32,289 bases of DNA from Loktanella sp. UBA3435. GTDB taxonomy: Bacteria; Pseudomonadota; Alphaproteobacteria; Rhodobacterales; Rhodobacteraceae. Made by a program: the position numbers and the translations under genes. The notes below the pieces were generated by a model that worked only from the letters and a program-made list of their open reading frames with translations, did no database searches and was not told the origin of the DNA. The stretch covers positions 27,171 to 59,459 of the forward strand of contig DFSO01000061.1 in assembly GCA_002378665.1 (NCBI GenBank). Direction: 5' to 3'. Within the stretch, counting starts at the first letter, position 1; every line of letters begins with the position of its first letter. Below, piece by piece: positions 23,658 to 31,017 of the stretch.

Positions 23658-23689
23658 GTTATACATGTCACATGGAGGCGCAAGGTCAA
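23658..23689 (-). promoter_or_regulatory. Putative sodB promoter with 20-base spacer over a palindrome
   Basis: Minus strand: TTGACC (23689 to 23684) and TATAAC (23663 to 23658) are good -35 and -10 boxes, but 20 bases apart. The spacer end next to the -10 carries the perfect palindrome CATGT-G-ACATG (23674 to 23664). Long spacers with dyads are typical of MerR-family-controlled promoters; the regulator here is unknown. The predicted start is about 30 bases before the sodB ATG. Confidence 0.5.
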
Positions 23690-23692
23690 GTC

Positions 23693-24256
23693 TTAGAAGC
23701 GTCCGACTGGGCCAGCTTTGGCCGATGCGGCAAGCAGATCAAAGGCATATTCACCCACCGAACGGAAGCAAATCACCTCGAAAGTTTCTGCATCGGTCAT
23801 CCAGAACGCAGCAGCCACCTGCCCCAAACGGGTCCTACGGAAGTCACCAATTTGGAAGTGATCGGGGTGCAAATCGGCGGGTGCAAGTTTGGCGATTACT
23901 TCGCGGGCAAAGCTGCCCTGAACTGTCAAATGGGTCCGCGCATCCGAGACGTTCTTGGCCAAATGGTGCTGCCCCTTCATCGCCTTTTCAATCGCGGCGA
24001 TGGCGTCATTTGTTTGCGCATGCGGCACCAAAATCAGCAGCTCATCAGGCGACATCCAAGCGACACCCTTGTCGCCGTTTGATGTGGCCTTGCCCATTTC
24101 AGGCACCCCAAAACCCGTCAGGGTCTTGCAGACCGACTTGAGTTTCGCGTTGCTCAGATCACCGCGGAAGGTGATCATGCCGCGCAAGCCGCCTTCGCGG
24201 ATCGTGACTTCACCTGACGCAACTTTACCGTTTAACGTGCTGACAGCATTAGACAT
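23693..24256 (-). CDS. soxG: Sarcosine oxidase gamma subunit
   Basis: This protein has 187 residues, normal for the SoxG family. It begins MSNAVSTLNGKVASGEVTIRE and contains LRGMITFRGDLS and the WMSPDELLILVP segment (about 75-86). SoxG is the small gamma subunit of heterotetrameric sarcosine oxidase, with a fold related to the folate-binding GcvT domain; it stabilises the complex. The ATG at 24256 lies 8 bases inside soxA, a normal coupling for this operon; a longer open frame upstream merely reads through soxA. It is the last gene of soxBDAG and is followed by sodB with its own promoter. Confidence 0.93.
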   Translation of the reverse strand: MSNAVSTLNGKVASGEVTIREGGLRGMITFRGDLSNAKLKSVCKTLTGFGVPEMGKATSNGDKGVAWMSPDELLILVPHAQTNDAIAAIEKAMKGQHHLAKNVSDARTHLTVQGSFAREVIAKLAPADLHPDHFQIGDFRRTRLGQVAAAFWMTDAETFEVICFRSVGEYAFDLLAASAKAGPVGRF

Positions 24257-27200
24257 TCTGCTTCTCCCCGTCTTTATCATAGAAGACTTGATCGACGATT
24301 TTCGCTTGCACCGTGGTGCCGTCCACTTTGTTAAACTCAATCACCTCACCCATGCGGTCAGGGCCATGCAGGACCAGACCCATCGCGATTCCGCGCTTAA
24401 GCGTTGGTGAATAATAGGTCGAGGTCACGCGCCCTTGGGTGTTGCGTTGGCCGTTGGCATTGGTGCCCTCGGCGATCGCATAGGCCCCATCAGGAATGAC
24501 CGAGCCGTCAACCGTTTCAAGCCCGACCAGTTTCCAGCGGTTCGGATCGGCCATATGGGACCGTTCCTGCGCGCGTTTCCCAAGGAAGTCTTCTTTCTTC
24601 TTCGAGATCGCCCACTGCAGATTCAAATCCTGCGGAATGACTGTCCCGTCGGTCTCGTCACCGATCATGATAAAGCCCTTCTCGGCCCGCATGATGTGCA
24701 AGGCCTCGGTGCCATAAGGCATCGCACCGAACTCTTCGCCTGCCGCCAAAAGCGCATCCCAGAAGGCGCGACCTTGGCTGGCTGGTACGGCAATCTCATA
24801 GGACAATTCGCCCGAGAACGAGATGCGGTAGACCCGCGCATCAAAGCCGCCAAGTGTGCCGTCGGCCCACTGCATGAACGGCAATGTCTCTTTGCTGACG
24901 TCCATGCCACCGAGTTTCTCAAGCACTTTCCGTGCGTTAGGACCAACAACGGCAACTTGCGCCCATTGCTCTGTCACGTTAGCAACGTAGACTTTCCAGT
25001 CCCACCACTCGCATTGCAGCCAGTCTTCCATCCACGCATGGATACGCTCTGCGCCACCCGTTGTGGTGTGGCAAAGCCATGTATCCTCGTCGATCCGCGC
25101 AACCACGCCATCGTCAGACAGGAAGCCGTTTTCAGAGCACATCAGGCCGTAACGACATTTCCCTACAGCGAGATTCGACATCATGTTTGTATACATCATA
25201 TCAAGGAATTTGCCCGCATCGGGGCCTTTTACGACCAGCTTACCAAGCGTCGATGCATCCAGCAGACCAAGCTTTTCGCGGGTGTTGACGACCTCACGGT
25301 TCACCGCATCATGCACGGTTTCGCCGCTGCGCACATAGGCGTAAGGGCGACGCCATTGGCCGACAGGTTCATAGTCCGCGCCATTGGCCGTATGCCAATC
25401 AGACATCGGCGTTTTGCGGATTGGCTGGAACAGCTCATTCTTGGCAACGCCCGCGATCACCGACATGGAAATCGGCGTGTAAGGTGGACGGAACGTGGTG
25501 GTGCCGACGTTTGGAATTTCGGCATTCAAAGACTTGGCAAGTGTTGCTAGTCCGTTGATATTACTCAACTTACCTTGATCTGTCGCCATGCCGATTGTGG
25601 TATAACGCTTGGCATGCTCAACGCTTTCATAGCCTTCTTGGGCGGCCAATTGCACGTCGCTGACCTTCACGTCGTTCTGGAAATCGAGCCATGCTTTGGA
25701 GCGGAGCGCGTGGCTCGCCCCCTGCGGCATCAGCCAAACAGGCGCAAGCGGGCCTTCGTGGGCATCCTCGCCCATCGGGGCTTGGGCAGCTTTCGCCTTG
25801 AAGCCCGCGGCCTTCGCAGCAGAGCGACCAGCGGCGAAACCGTCGGCGATGACTTCTGCGGTGAACAGGTGGCCGTTGGCAACCCCTGCTGTGACGACGA
25901 AACCTGCGCCGTCTGCGCCAAGTGGCGGCTTCTCTGGATCGGGGCGGAACATCGCTTGATCTGCGTCCCAGATCAGTTTGCCACCGCAATGAGACCAAAG
26001 GTGCACGACAGGCGACCAGCCGCCAGACATGGCGACGCAATCGCAAGAAATCTCTTCAATAACAGCGCCTTCGCCTGCTTGATTACAGATCGCAACACCT
26101 GTCACGCGCTTGCCGCCTTTGACCTTGGCGATGCCTTTGCCGAATTCGACGCGGATGCCCAAGGCTTTTGCCTCGTCGATGAGGTCGCCTTCTGCAGAGG
26201 TCCGCGCGTCGATGATCGCAGGAATATCGAGGCCCGCTTTTTTCAACGTAATCGCAGTACGGTAGGCGTCGTCGTTATTGGTGACAACCACAGTACGGTC
26301 GCCGACGGAAACGCCAAAGTTGATCGCGTAATCACGCACAGCAGCAGCCAAAACCACGCCCGGAATGTCGTTGCCAGCGAAGGACAAAGGACGCTCGATT
26401 GCACCTGTTGCGGTCACGATTTGCTTGGCGCGGATGCGCCACAAACGGTGGCGTGGACCGTCGTTTTCGGGCGCGTGATCGGTCAGGCGCTCATAGGCCA
26501 AAACGTAGCCGTGGTCGTAAACGCCAGAGCCTTGGGTGCGCAAACGGATCGTGACATTCGGCATGTTTTCAAGAGCTTGCACAGTGTCAGCGACCCAATC
26601 CTGAGCGGTCTTTCCGTCAATGCTCGGCATGTCCACAACGGCGCGACCACCCCAATCGGCGGTTTGCTCAACAAGCATGACACGTGCCCCTGACTGACCA
26701 GCGGAATGTGCCGCTGCCAGACCTGCAATACCACCACCAACAACCATCACGTCAAAGGATGCGTTGAAGTGTTCGTAGGTGTCGGTGTCGCGGTCTTTGG
26801 GGGCCTTCCCAAGGCCTGCCGCTTGGCGGATCATGGGCTCGTAAATGTGCTTCCAGAAGGGACGCGGATGGATGAACATTTTGTAGTAGAAACCAGCAGG
26901 CATGAAGCGCGAGAAGTAGGTGTTGATCACACCCACATCAAACTCTAGCGATGGCCAGTGGTTCTGCGATGTGGCGGTCAAACCGTCGAACAATTCGGTG
27001 GTTGTGATGCGCTGGTTTGGCTCGAATGTGTTGTCTTTTCCAAGGTTCACAAGGCCGTTTGGCTCTTCCGCACCAGAGGCCACAACGCCGCGTGGACGGT
27101 GGTATTTGAACGAGCGGCCAACCATCATTTGATCATTGGCAAGCAGCGCTGAAGCGAGTGTGTCGCCTTCAAAACCGCGCAGGTTTTTACCGTTAAAAGT

Positions 27201-27260
27201 GAAGCTTACCGCTTTGTTTTTATTGACCAAACGGCCAGCATTTGCGAGGCGCGTGCTCAT
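24249..27260 (-). CDS. soxA: Sarcosine oxidase alpha subunit
   Basis: This 1003-residue protein begins MSTRLANAGRLVNK. An N-terminal Fer2_4-like domain (about 10-100) follows, then an NAD-binding Rossmann segment VMVVGGGIAGLAAAHSAG near residue 170. The second half (about 615-1003) is a GcvT-like tetrahydrofolate-binding domain. With SoxB, D and G it oxidises sarcosine to glycine, passing the methyl carbon to tetrahydrofolate and making H2O2. The ATG at 27260 overlaps the soxD stop by 4 bases (ATGA). The open frame continues upstream for 54 more codons through soxD, without family similarity, so I rejected the longer start. Long reverse-strand frames inside it are codon-bias artefacts. Confidence 0.96.
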   Translation of the reverse strand: MSTRLANAGRLVNKNKAVSFTFNGKNLRGFEGDTLASALLANDQMMVGRSFKYHRPRGVVASGAEEPNGLVNLGKDNTFEPNQRITTTELFDGLTATSQNHWPSLEFDVGVINTYFSRFMPAGFYYKMFIHPRPFWKHIYEPMIRQAAGLGKAPKDRDTDTYEHFNASFDVMVVGGGIAGLAAAHSAGQSGARVMLVEQTADWGGRAVVDMPSIDGKTAQDWVADTVQALENMPNVTIRLRTQGSGVYDHGYVLAYERLTDHAPENDGPRHRLWRIRAKQIVTATGAIERPLSFAGNDIPGVVLAAAVRDYAINFGVSVGDRTVVVTNNDDAYRTAITLKKAGLDIPAIIDARTSAEGDLIDEAKALGIRVEFGKGIAKVKGGKRVTGVAICNQAGEGAVIEEISCDCVAMSGGWSPVVHLWSHCGGKLIWDADQAMFRPDPEKPPLGADGAGFVVTAGVANGHLFTAEVIADGFAAGRSAAKAAGFKAKAAQAPMGEDAHEGPLAPVWLMPQGASHALRSKAWLDFQNDVKVSDVQLAAQEGYESVEHAKRYTTIGMATDQGKLSNINGLATLAKSLNAEIPNVGTTTFRPPYTPISMSVIAGVAKNELFQPIRKTPMSDWHTANGADYEPVGQWRRPYAYVRSGETVHDAVNREVVNTREKLGLLDASTLGKLVVKGPDAGKFLDMMYTNMMSNLAVGKCRYGLMCSENGFLSDDGVVARIDEDTWLCHTTTGGAERIHAWMEDWLQCEWWDWKVYVANVTEQWAQVAVVGPNARKVLEKLGGMDVSKETLPFMQWADGTLGGFDARVYRISFSGELSYEIAVPASQGRAFWDALLAAGEEFGAMPYGTEALHIMRAEKGFIMIGDETDGTVIPQDLNLQWAISKKKEDFLGKRAQERSHMADPNRWKLVGLETVDGSVIPDGAYAIAEGTNANGQRNTQGRVTSTYYSPTLKRGIAMGLVLHGPDRMGEVIEFNKVDGTTVQAKIVDQVFYDKDGEKQNV

Positions 27261-27586
27261 GAGAAATCTCCCCACGACCAACCGGGTCGTTTTGCTGTGA
27301 TGGCGTCTTTGATCGCTTGTGGCGGCTCGTGTGTTTGGGCCGAATAGGTGCCGAAAACTTCCAAGGTGGCGGTGCAGCGGGCGGCGAGGAAATACTTGCC
27401 GCAACCATAAACGTGCTTCCACCGTTCAAAGTGGACGCCCTTGGGGTTTTGACGCTGGAACATGTAGTCGTGGAAATCGTCGTCGGATGACCCTGATGCA
27501 AAGCGCTTCAGATGCGCCTCGCCTTCCGCGTGAAGATCGGTTTCATCGGCGTGGACGCCACAATTTGGGCAGTGGAGAGTTAGCAT
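27257..27586 (-). CDS. soxD: Sarcosine oxidase delta subunit
   Basis: This is a 109-residue zinc-binding subunit. The expected ligands are visible: C6 and C9 (LHCPNCG) with H58 and C62 (WKHVYGCGKYF), matching the zinc site known from Corynebacterium SoxD. The DFHDYMFQRQNPKG segment (38-50) is the family core. It forms part of the heterotetramer with SoxB, A and G. GGAG lies 7 bases upstream of the ATG at 27586, which fits better than an in-frame start 16 codons earlier. It overlaps soxA by 4 bases and follows soxB after an 82-base gap that holds a tandem repeat. Confidence 0.95.
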   Translation of the reverse strand: MLTLHCPNCGVHADETDLHAEGEAHLKRFASGSSDDDFHDYMFQRQNPKGVHFERWKHVYGCGKYFLAARCTATLEVFGTYSAQTHEPPQAIKDAITAKRPGWSWGDFS

Positions 27587-27615
27587 GTTGCAGCTCCAAA
27601 ATGGGGGTGTGATTT

Positions 27616-27648
27616 GCGTGCACAGGGCGTGCACCGGGCGTGCACCGA
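27616..27648. repeat. Three tandem copies of an 11-base unit between soxB and soxD
   Basis: The units are GCGTGCACAGG (27616-27626), GCGTGCACCGG (27627-27637) and GCGTGCACCGA (27638-27648), differing at two positions. Each holds the palindrome GTGCAC. The period is about one helical turn. The array lies in the soxB-soxD gap, ending 20 bases after the soxB stop in the direction of transcription. Function is unknown. Confidence 0.85.
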
Positions 27649-27668
27649 TTGGTTCAGGTGATCAAACA

Positions 27669-28913
27669 TCAATGTGCCACCCCTGCCGCGACGGATTCGT
27701 CGATGAATTTGCCTTCGCGGAAGCGGAACATGTTGAATTCTTCGGTCAGCGGCGATTGGCCTTTGGCCATCAGCTCGGCCATGGCCCAACCTGATCCGGG
27801 GATCGCCTTAAACCCACCAGTGCCCCAGCCGCAGTTCACGAAGATGCCTTCGACAGGTGTTTTCGACAAGATTGGCGAGCGGTCGCCTGTGACGTCCACG
27901 ATGCCGCCCCATTGGCGCAGCATTTTAAGCCGTGCGATCATTGGGAAGGTTTCCACGAGGGCGCGCACGGTTTCCTCGATGTGGTGGAAAGAGCCGCGTT
28001 GTGTGTAGTTGTTGTAGCCGTCGGTGCCGCCGCCGATGACCATTTCGCCCTTGTCGGATTGCGACATATAGCCGTGCACGGTGTTGGCCATGACGACGAC
28101 GTCCATGCAAGGCTTGATCGGCTCGGAGACCAGCGCCTGAAGGGCCACTGATTCGATGGGGAGACGGAAGCCAGCCTTTTGCGCCAGAACAGACGCGTGG
28201 CCTGCAACGACCATACCGAGTTTATCGCAGTCAATCGGCCCTTTGGTGGTGTCAACGCCGACGACTTTGCCTAAATTGGTGCGCACGCCTGTGACTTCGC
28301 ATTGCTGGATGATGTCCATGCCCATGTCGGAGCAGGCGCGTGCATAGCCCCAAGCGACCGCATCGTGACGGGCTGTGCCGCCGCGTGCTTGGTACAGGCC
28401 ACCCAAGACAGGGTAGCGTGGGCCGTCGATGTTCATGATCGGCACGAGTTCTTTGACGCGCTGTGGGCTGATCCATTCGGTTTTGACGCCTTGCAGGGCG
28501 TTGGCGTGGGCCGTGCGCTGGTAGCCCCTGATCTCGGACTGGGTTTGGGCGAGCATGATGACGCCACGGGGCGAGAACATGACGTTGTAGTTGAGGTCTT
28601 GAGACATCGTCTCATAGAGCGACCGCGCCTTTTCATAGATCGCAGCAGAGCTGTCTTGCAGGTAGTTGGAGCGGATGATCGTTGTGTTCCGCCCGGTGTT
28701 GCCGCCGCCAAGCCAGCCCTTTTCAATCACCGCGACATTGGTGATGCCGTAGTTTTTGCCAAGGTGGTAGGCAGTGGCGAGGCCATGTCCGCCCGCGCCC
28801 ACGATGATCACATCGTATTTCTTTTTCGGCTCTGGTCTGGCCCAAGCCCGTTCCCAACCAGTGTGTTGGCGGAATGCCTCGCGGGCGATGGCGAATGCTG
28901 AATACTTTTTCAT
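27669..28913 (-). CDS. soxB: Sarcosine oxidase beta subunit
   Basis: This 414-residue flavoprotein has the FAD-binding VGAGGHGLATAYHLG (38-52) of the DAO/glycine-oxidase family. It also has ARGGTARHDAVAWGYAR (176-192), whose H183 is the likely site of covalent FMN at the alpha-beta interface. Family C-terminal features (NCGWGTGGFKAIPGSG) are intact. SoxB holds the sarcosine-oxidising FAD; electrons pass to FMN and then O2, giving H2O2, while the methyl group goes to tetrahydrofolate on SoxA. It is the first gene of soxBDAG. The 43-base leader has a weak ribosome site, and a strong inverted repeat lies just upstream. It is divergent from ccmI. Confidence 0.96.
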   Translation of the reverse strand: MKKYSAFAIAREAFRQHTGWERAWARPEPKKKYDVIIVGAGGHGLATAYHLGKNYGITNVAVIEKGWLGGGNTGRNTTIIRSNYLQDSSAAIYEKARSLYETMSQDLNYNVMFSPRGVIMLAQTQSEIRGYQRTAHANALQGVKTEWISPQRVKELVPIMNIDGPRYPVLGGLYQARGGTARHDAVAWGYARACSDMGMDIIQQCEVTGVRTNLGKVVGVDTTKGPIDCDKLGMVVAGHASVLAQKAGFRLPIESVALQALVSEPIKPCMDVVVMANTVHGYMSQSDKGEMVIGGGTDGYNNYTQRGSFHHIEETVRALVETFPMIARLKMLRQWGGIVDVTGDRSPILSKTPVEGIFVNCGWGTGGFKAIPGSGWAMAELMAKGQSPLTEEFNMFRFREGKFIDESVAAGVAH

Positions 28914-28954
28914 AGCGGTCCGAATCCCTGTCAGGTGCCTTGAGGCATGCTTGG

Positions 28955-28984
28955 CTTATTTCTGAACGACTGCCCAGAAATAAG
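28955..28984. promoter_or_regulatory. Perfect 10-base-arm inverted repeat between soxB and ccmI (candidate operator)
   Basis: CTTATTTCTG (28955-28964) and CAGAAATAAG (28975-28984) are exact inverse complements around a 10-base spacer. The centres of the arms are two helical turns apart (20 bases), as expected for a dimeric regulator on one DNA face. It is 41 bases from the soxB ATG and 128 from the ccmI ATG. The site is certain; the operator role is inference and no regulator gene is in the window. Confidence 0.6.
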
Positions 28985-29112
28985 GATACTGCCAGCGCCT
29001 TCTCAGCGTTGTTTTACGACATGCGTCGCAGGATGGAAATGTCCAGTTGTCGCAGGGCCTTTTCTTGTGGCCTCCTGCAGCTTAGGAAGGGGAAACAGCG
29101 AAATGGGGTTAC

Positions 29113-30306
29113 ATGTTATTCTGGATCATTTGCGTCGTGCTTGCCCTTGTTGTGGCGGGATTGGTTGTGGCCCCACTTGTGCGGGGTGTGCAGGCAGCGG
29201 GCGTTGACCCCGATGTCGCGTTTTACCGTGCGCAATTGGACGAATTGGATCGCGATATTGCACGCGGCACGATTGATGCAGCCGAGGGCGAGCGTGCCCG
29301 CGTTGAAGTGCAGCGTCGTTTGCTGGCGGCTGATGCGCGGGGTGGTCAAGAGCTAAAGGGTGGCGTGTCGCGTGGCTTGGCGATTGCCGTGGTTGTATTG
29401 CTTGGCGCTATTGGTTTGGCTGGCTACTTTTCGCTCGGTGCCCCCGGCTATCCCGATTTGCCGATCAAAGCTCGGATTGCGGCCAGTGACGAGATGCGCG
29501 CCAATCGCCCTGATCAGGCCACGATGCAGGCCGCAGCCCTGCCCCCCTTGGCCCCTGATGTTCCTGATGATTATCTGGCCTCCGTGCAGCAATTGCGCAC
29601 GCTGGTCCCGACCCGCCCCGATGATTTGCGCGGCTGGGAATTGCTTGCCTATCACGAGGCGCAGATGCGCGAGTATCCTGCGGCAGTGGCGGCCCAAGCC
29701 CATGTTATTGCACTGAAAGGTGACGCTGCGACCAATGAAGACCGCCGCTTGATCGTCGATTTCATGGTGACCGCCGCAGACGGTTTGGTATCGCCTGAGG
29801 CGGAGGTTTATATTCGCCAAATTCTGGATGCCGATGAGACAGATATCGCGGGCCGGTATTACCTTGGCGCTTTGTATTACCAGACGGATCGCTCCGACGT
29901 CGCTTTGCGCATGTGGAAGCCGATTGTCGCAGATGGTGACCCTGAGGCGTTTTATGTGGCTGCTGCCCGTCGGCAAATCGAGGATGCCGCGTTTCGGGCG
30001 GGCGTGAAGTATAGCTTGCCAGATGTGCGTGGCCCCAATGCCGCCGATATCGCTAATGCGCAGGATATGACCGCAGCTGACCGCCAAGAGATGATCCGTG
30101 GCATGGTGGGCCAATTGGCGGCACGGCTTGCAGATGAGGGTGGCCCTGCGTCGGAATGGGCGCGGTTGATTGGCGCTTACGGTGTATTGGGTGAGGTTGA
30201 TAAAGCCACCGAGGTTTGGTTGGAGGCGCAAGAGGTGTTTGCGGGCTCCGATGCTGATATCGCGAGCTTGCGCGCTGCGGCGGATGCGGCTGGGGTAGCG
30301 AAGTGA
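29113..30306 (+). CDS. ccmI: Cytochrome c maturation protein CcmI (CycH)
   Basis: This 397-residue protein starts with a membrane helix (about 2-24). A cytosolic loop with a leucine-zipper-like stretch (FYRAQLDELDRDIARGTIDAAEGERARVEVQRR, about 37-69 in parts) follows, then a second helix (88-107). A large periplasmic TPR-like domain runs to the end. This is the bipartite CcmI layout: the first part supports CcmFH, and the periplasmic part captures apocytochrome c C-termini. It is encoded far from ccmABCDG in this window, as often seen in Rhodobacterales. Only GGGG precedes the ATG; a stronger site lies 20 bases up. The stop overlaps the ruvX start (GTGA). Confidence 0.92.
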   Translation: MLFWIICVVLALVVAGLVVAPLVRGVQAAGVDPDVAFYRAQLDELDRDIARGTIDAAEGERARVEVQRRLLAADARGGQELKGGVSRGLAIAVVVLLGAIGLAGYFSLGAPGYPDLPIKARIAASDEMRANRPDQATMQAAALPPLAPDVPDDYLASVQQLRTLVPTRPDDLRGWELLAYHEAQMREYPAAVAAQAHVIALKGDAATNEDRRLIVDFMVTAADGLVSPEAEVYIRQILDADETDIAGRYYLGALYYQTDRSDVALRMWKPIVADGDPEAFYVAAARRQIEDAAFRAGVKYSLPDVRGPNAADIANAQDMTAADRQEMIRGMVGQLAARLADEGGPASEWARLIGAYGVLGEVDKATEVWLEAQEVFAGSDADIASLRAAADAAGVAK

Positions 30307-30773
30307 TCTGCGAGGCCGTTGAGGATTTCGCGGCAACCCTGCCCGCCCTTGGCGCTGTGGCGGGGCTTGACCTCGGAACGGTGACGATTGGTGTGGCGAT
30401 ATCGGACCGGATGCGCAATGTGGCCACGCCCGTTTTGACGATCAAGCGCAAGAAGTTTGGGATTGATGCAGCTGCATTGCTCAAGCTTTTAACGGAGCGT
30501 GAGGTGAAAGCGATTGTGCTGGGTCTGCCGCGTAATATGGACGGATCGGAAGGCCCGCGTGCCCAAGCGACCCGTGGTTTTGCCCGCAATTTGGAACGCC
30601 TGACCGAACTGCCGATCACGTATTGGGATGAGCGGCTGTCGACCGTTGCCGCCGAACGCGCCATGATTGAGGCGGATATGTCACGTAAACGTCGCGCCGA
30701 GCTGGTTGATCATGTGGCCGCTGGGTTTATCTTACAAGGGATGCTGGACCGTTTGGGCCATTTGAAGGGCTGA
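30303..30773 (+). CDS. ruvX: Putative pre-16S rRNA nuclease / Holliday junction resolvase RuvX (YqgF)
   Basis: This 156-residue RNase H-like protein has the acidic residues expected of the family: D23 (GLDLG), E110 (WDERLST) and D137 (DHVAAGFILQ). VLGLPRNMDGSEGP (about 72-85) is the family core. YqgF proteins are needed for 16S rRNA 5'-end maturation and were earlier proposed as Holliday junction resolvases. The start is GTG, overlapping the ccmI stop by 4 bases, and DUF1289 follows after 4 bases, so all three are probably one transcript. One oddity: valine 27 stands where the GTK of most homologues has lysine. Confidence 0.93.
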   Translation: MICEAVEDFAATLPALGAVAGLDLGTVTIGVAISDRMRNVATPVLTIKRKKFGIDAAALLKLLTEREVKAIVLGLPRNMDGSEGPRAQATRGFARNLERLTELPITYWDERLSTVAAERAMIEADMSRKRRAELVDHVAAGFILQGMLDRLGHLKG

Positions 30774-30777
30774 AGTC

Positions 30778-31017
30778 ATGACCAAAGACACCGATGATAT
30801 CTGGGTCCGCAACGAGGTGGAAAGCCCATGCATCAAGATTTGCGTGATCCACGCAGAAAGCCGACTGTGCACGGGTTGTTTGCGGTCAATTGACGAGATT
30901 GGTGCATGGTCGCGGATGACGCCTGAGGCGCGTAGCTCTGTGATGGCGGAACTGCCAAACCGCGCAGGCCAGATCACCAAACGGCGCGGTGGCCGCGCGG
31001 CACGGCTCAACCGTTAA
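30778..31017 (+). CDS. DUF1289 domain protein, cysteine-rich
   Basis: This small 79-residue protein has the DUF1289 signature: SPCIKIC then LCTGCLRSIDEIGAW, giving C18, C22, C31 and C34 (CxxxC-x8-CxxC). The four cysteines could hold zinc or an Fe-S cluster, but the family has no settled function. The C-terminus is basic (KRRGGRAARLNR), which might favour nucleic-acid contact; that is speculation. It is 4 bases after ruvX on the same strand. Its stop shares TTAA with the stop of the convergent ABC ATPase gene. Confidence 0.92.
   Translation: MTKDTDDIWVRNEVESPCIKICVIHAESRLCTGCLRSIDEIGAWSRMTPEARSSVMAELPNRAGQITKRRGGRAARLNR

Noticed and set aside
24435..26693. Two long plus-strand ORFs (371 and 372 codons) antisense to soxA
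   Set aside because: They are in exact codon register with soxA. Antisense stops in that register need TTA, CTA or TCA sense codons, which are rare here, so long open frames are expected. The products resemble no family I know.
27261..27422. Longer N-terminus for soxA (54 extra codons)
   Set aside because: The extension merely reads soxD in another frame; the ATG at 27260 overlapping the soxD stop is the normal sox arrangement.
27616..27648. CRISPR-like array
   Set aside because: The 11-base units are contiguous with no spacers and there are no cas genes.
28940..29356. 138-codon plus-strand ORF across the ccmI start
   Set aside because: Its upstream half crosses the inverted repeat and non-coding gap, and its downstream half is a shifted frame of ccmI. 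It shows no family similarity.
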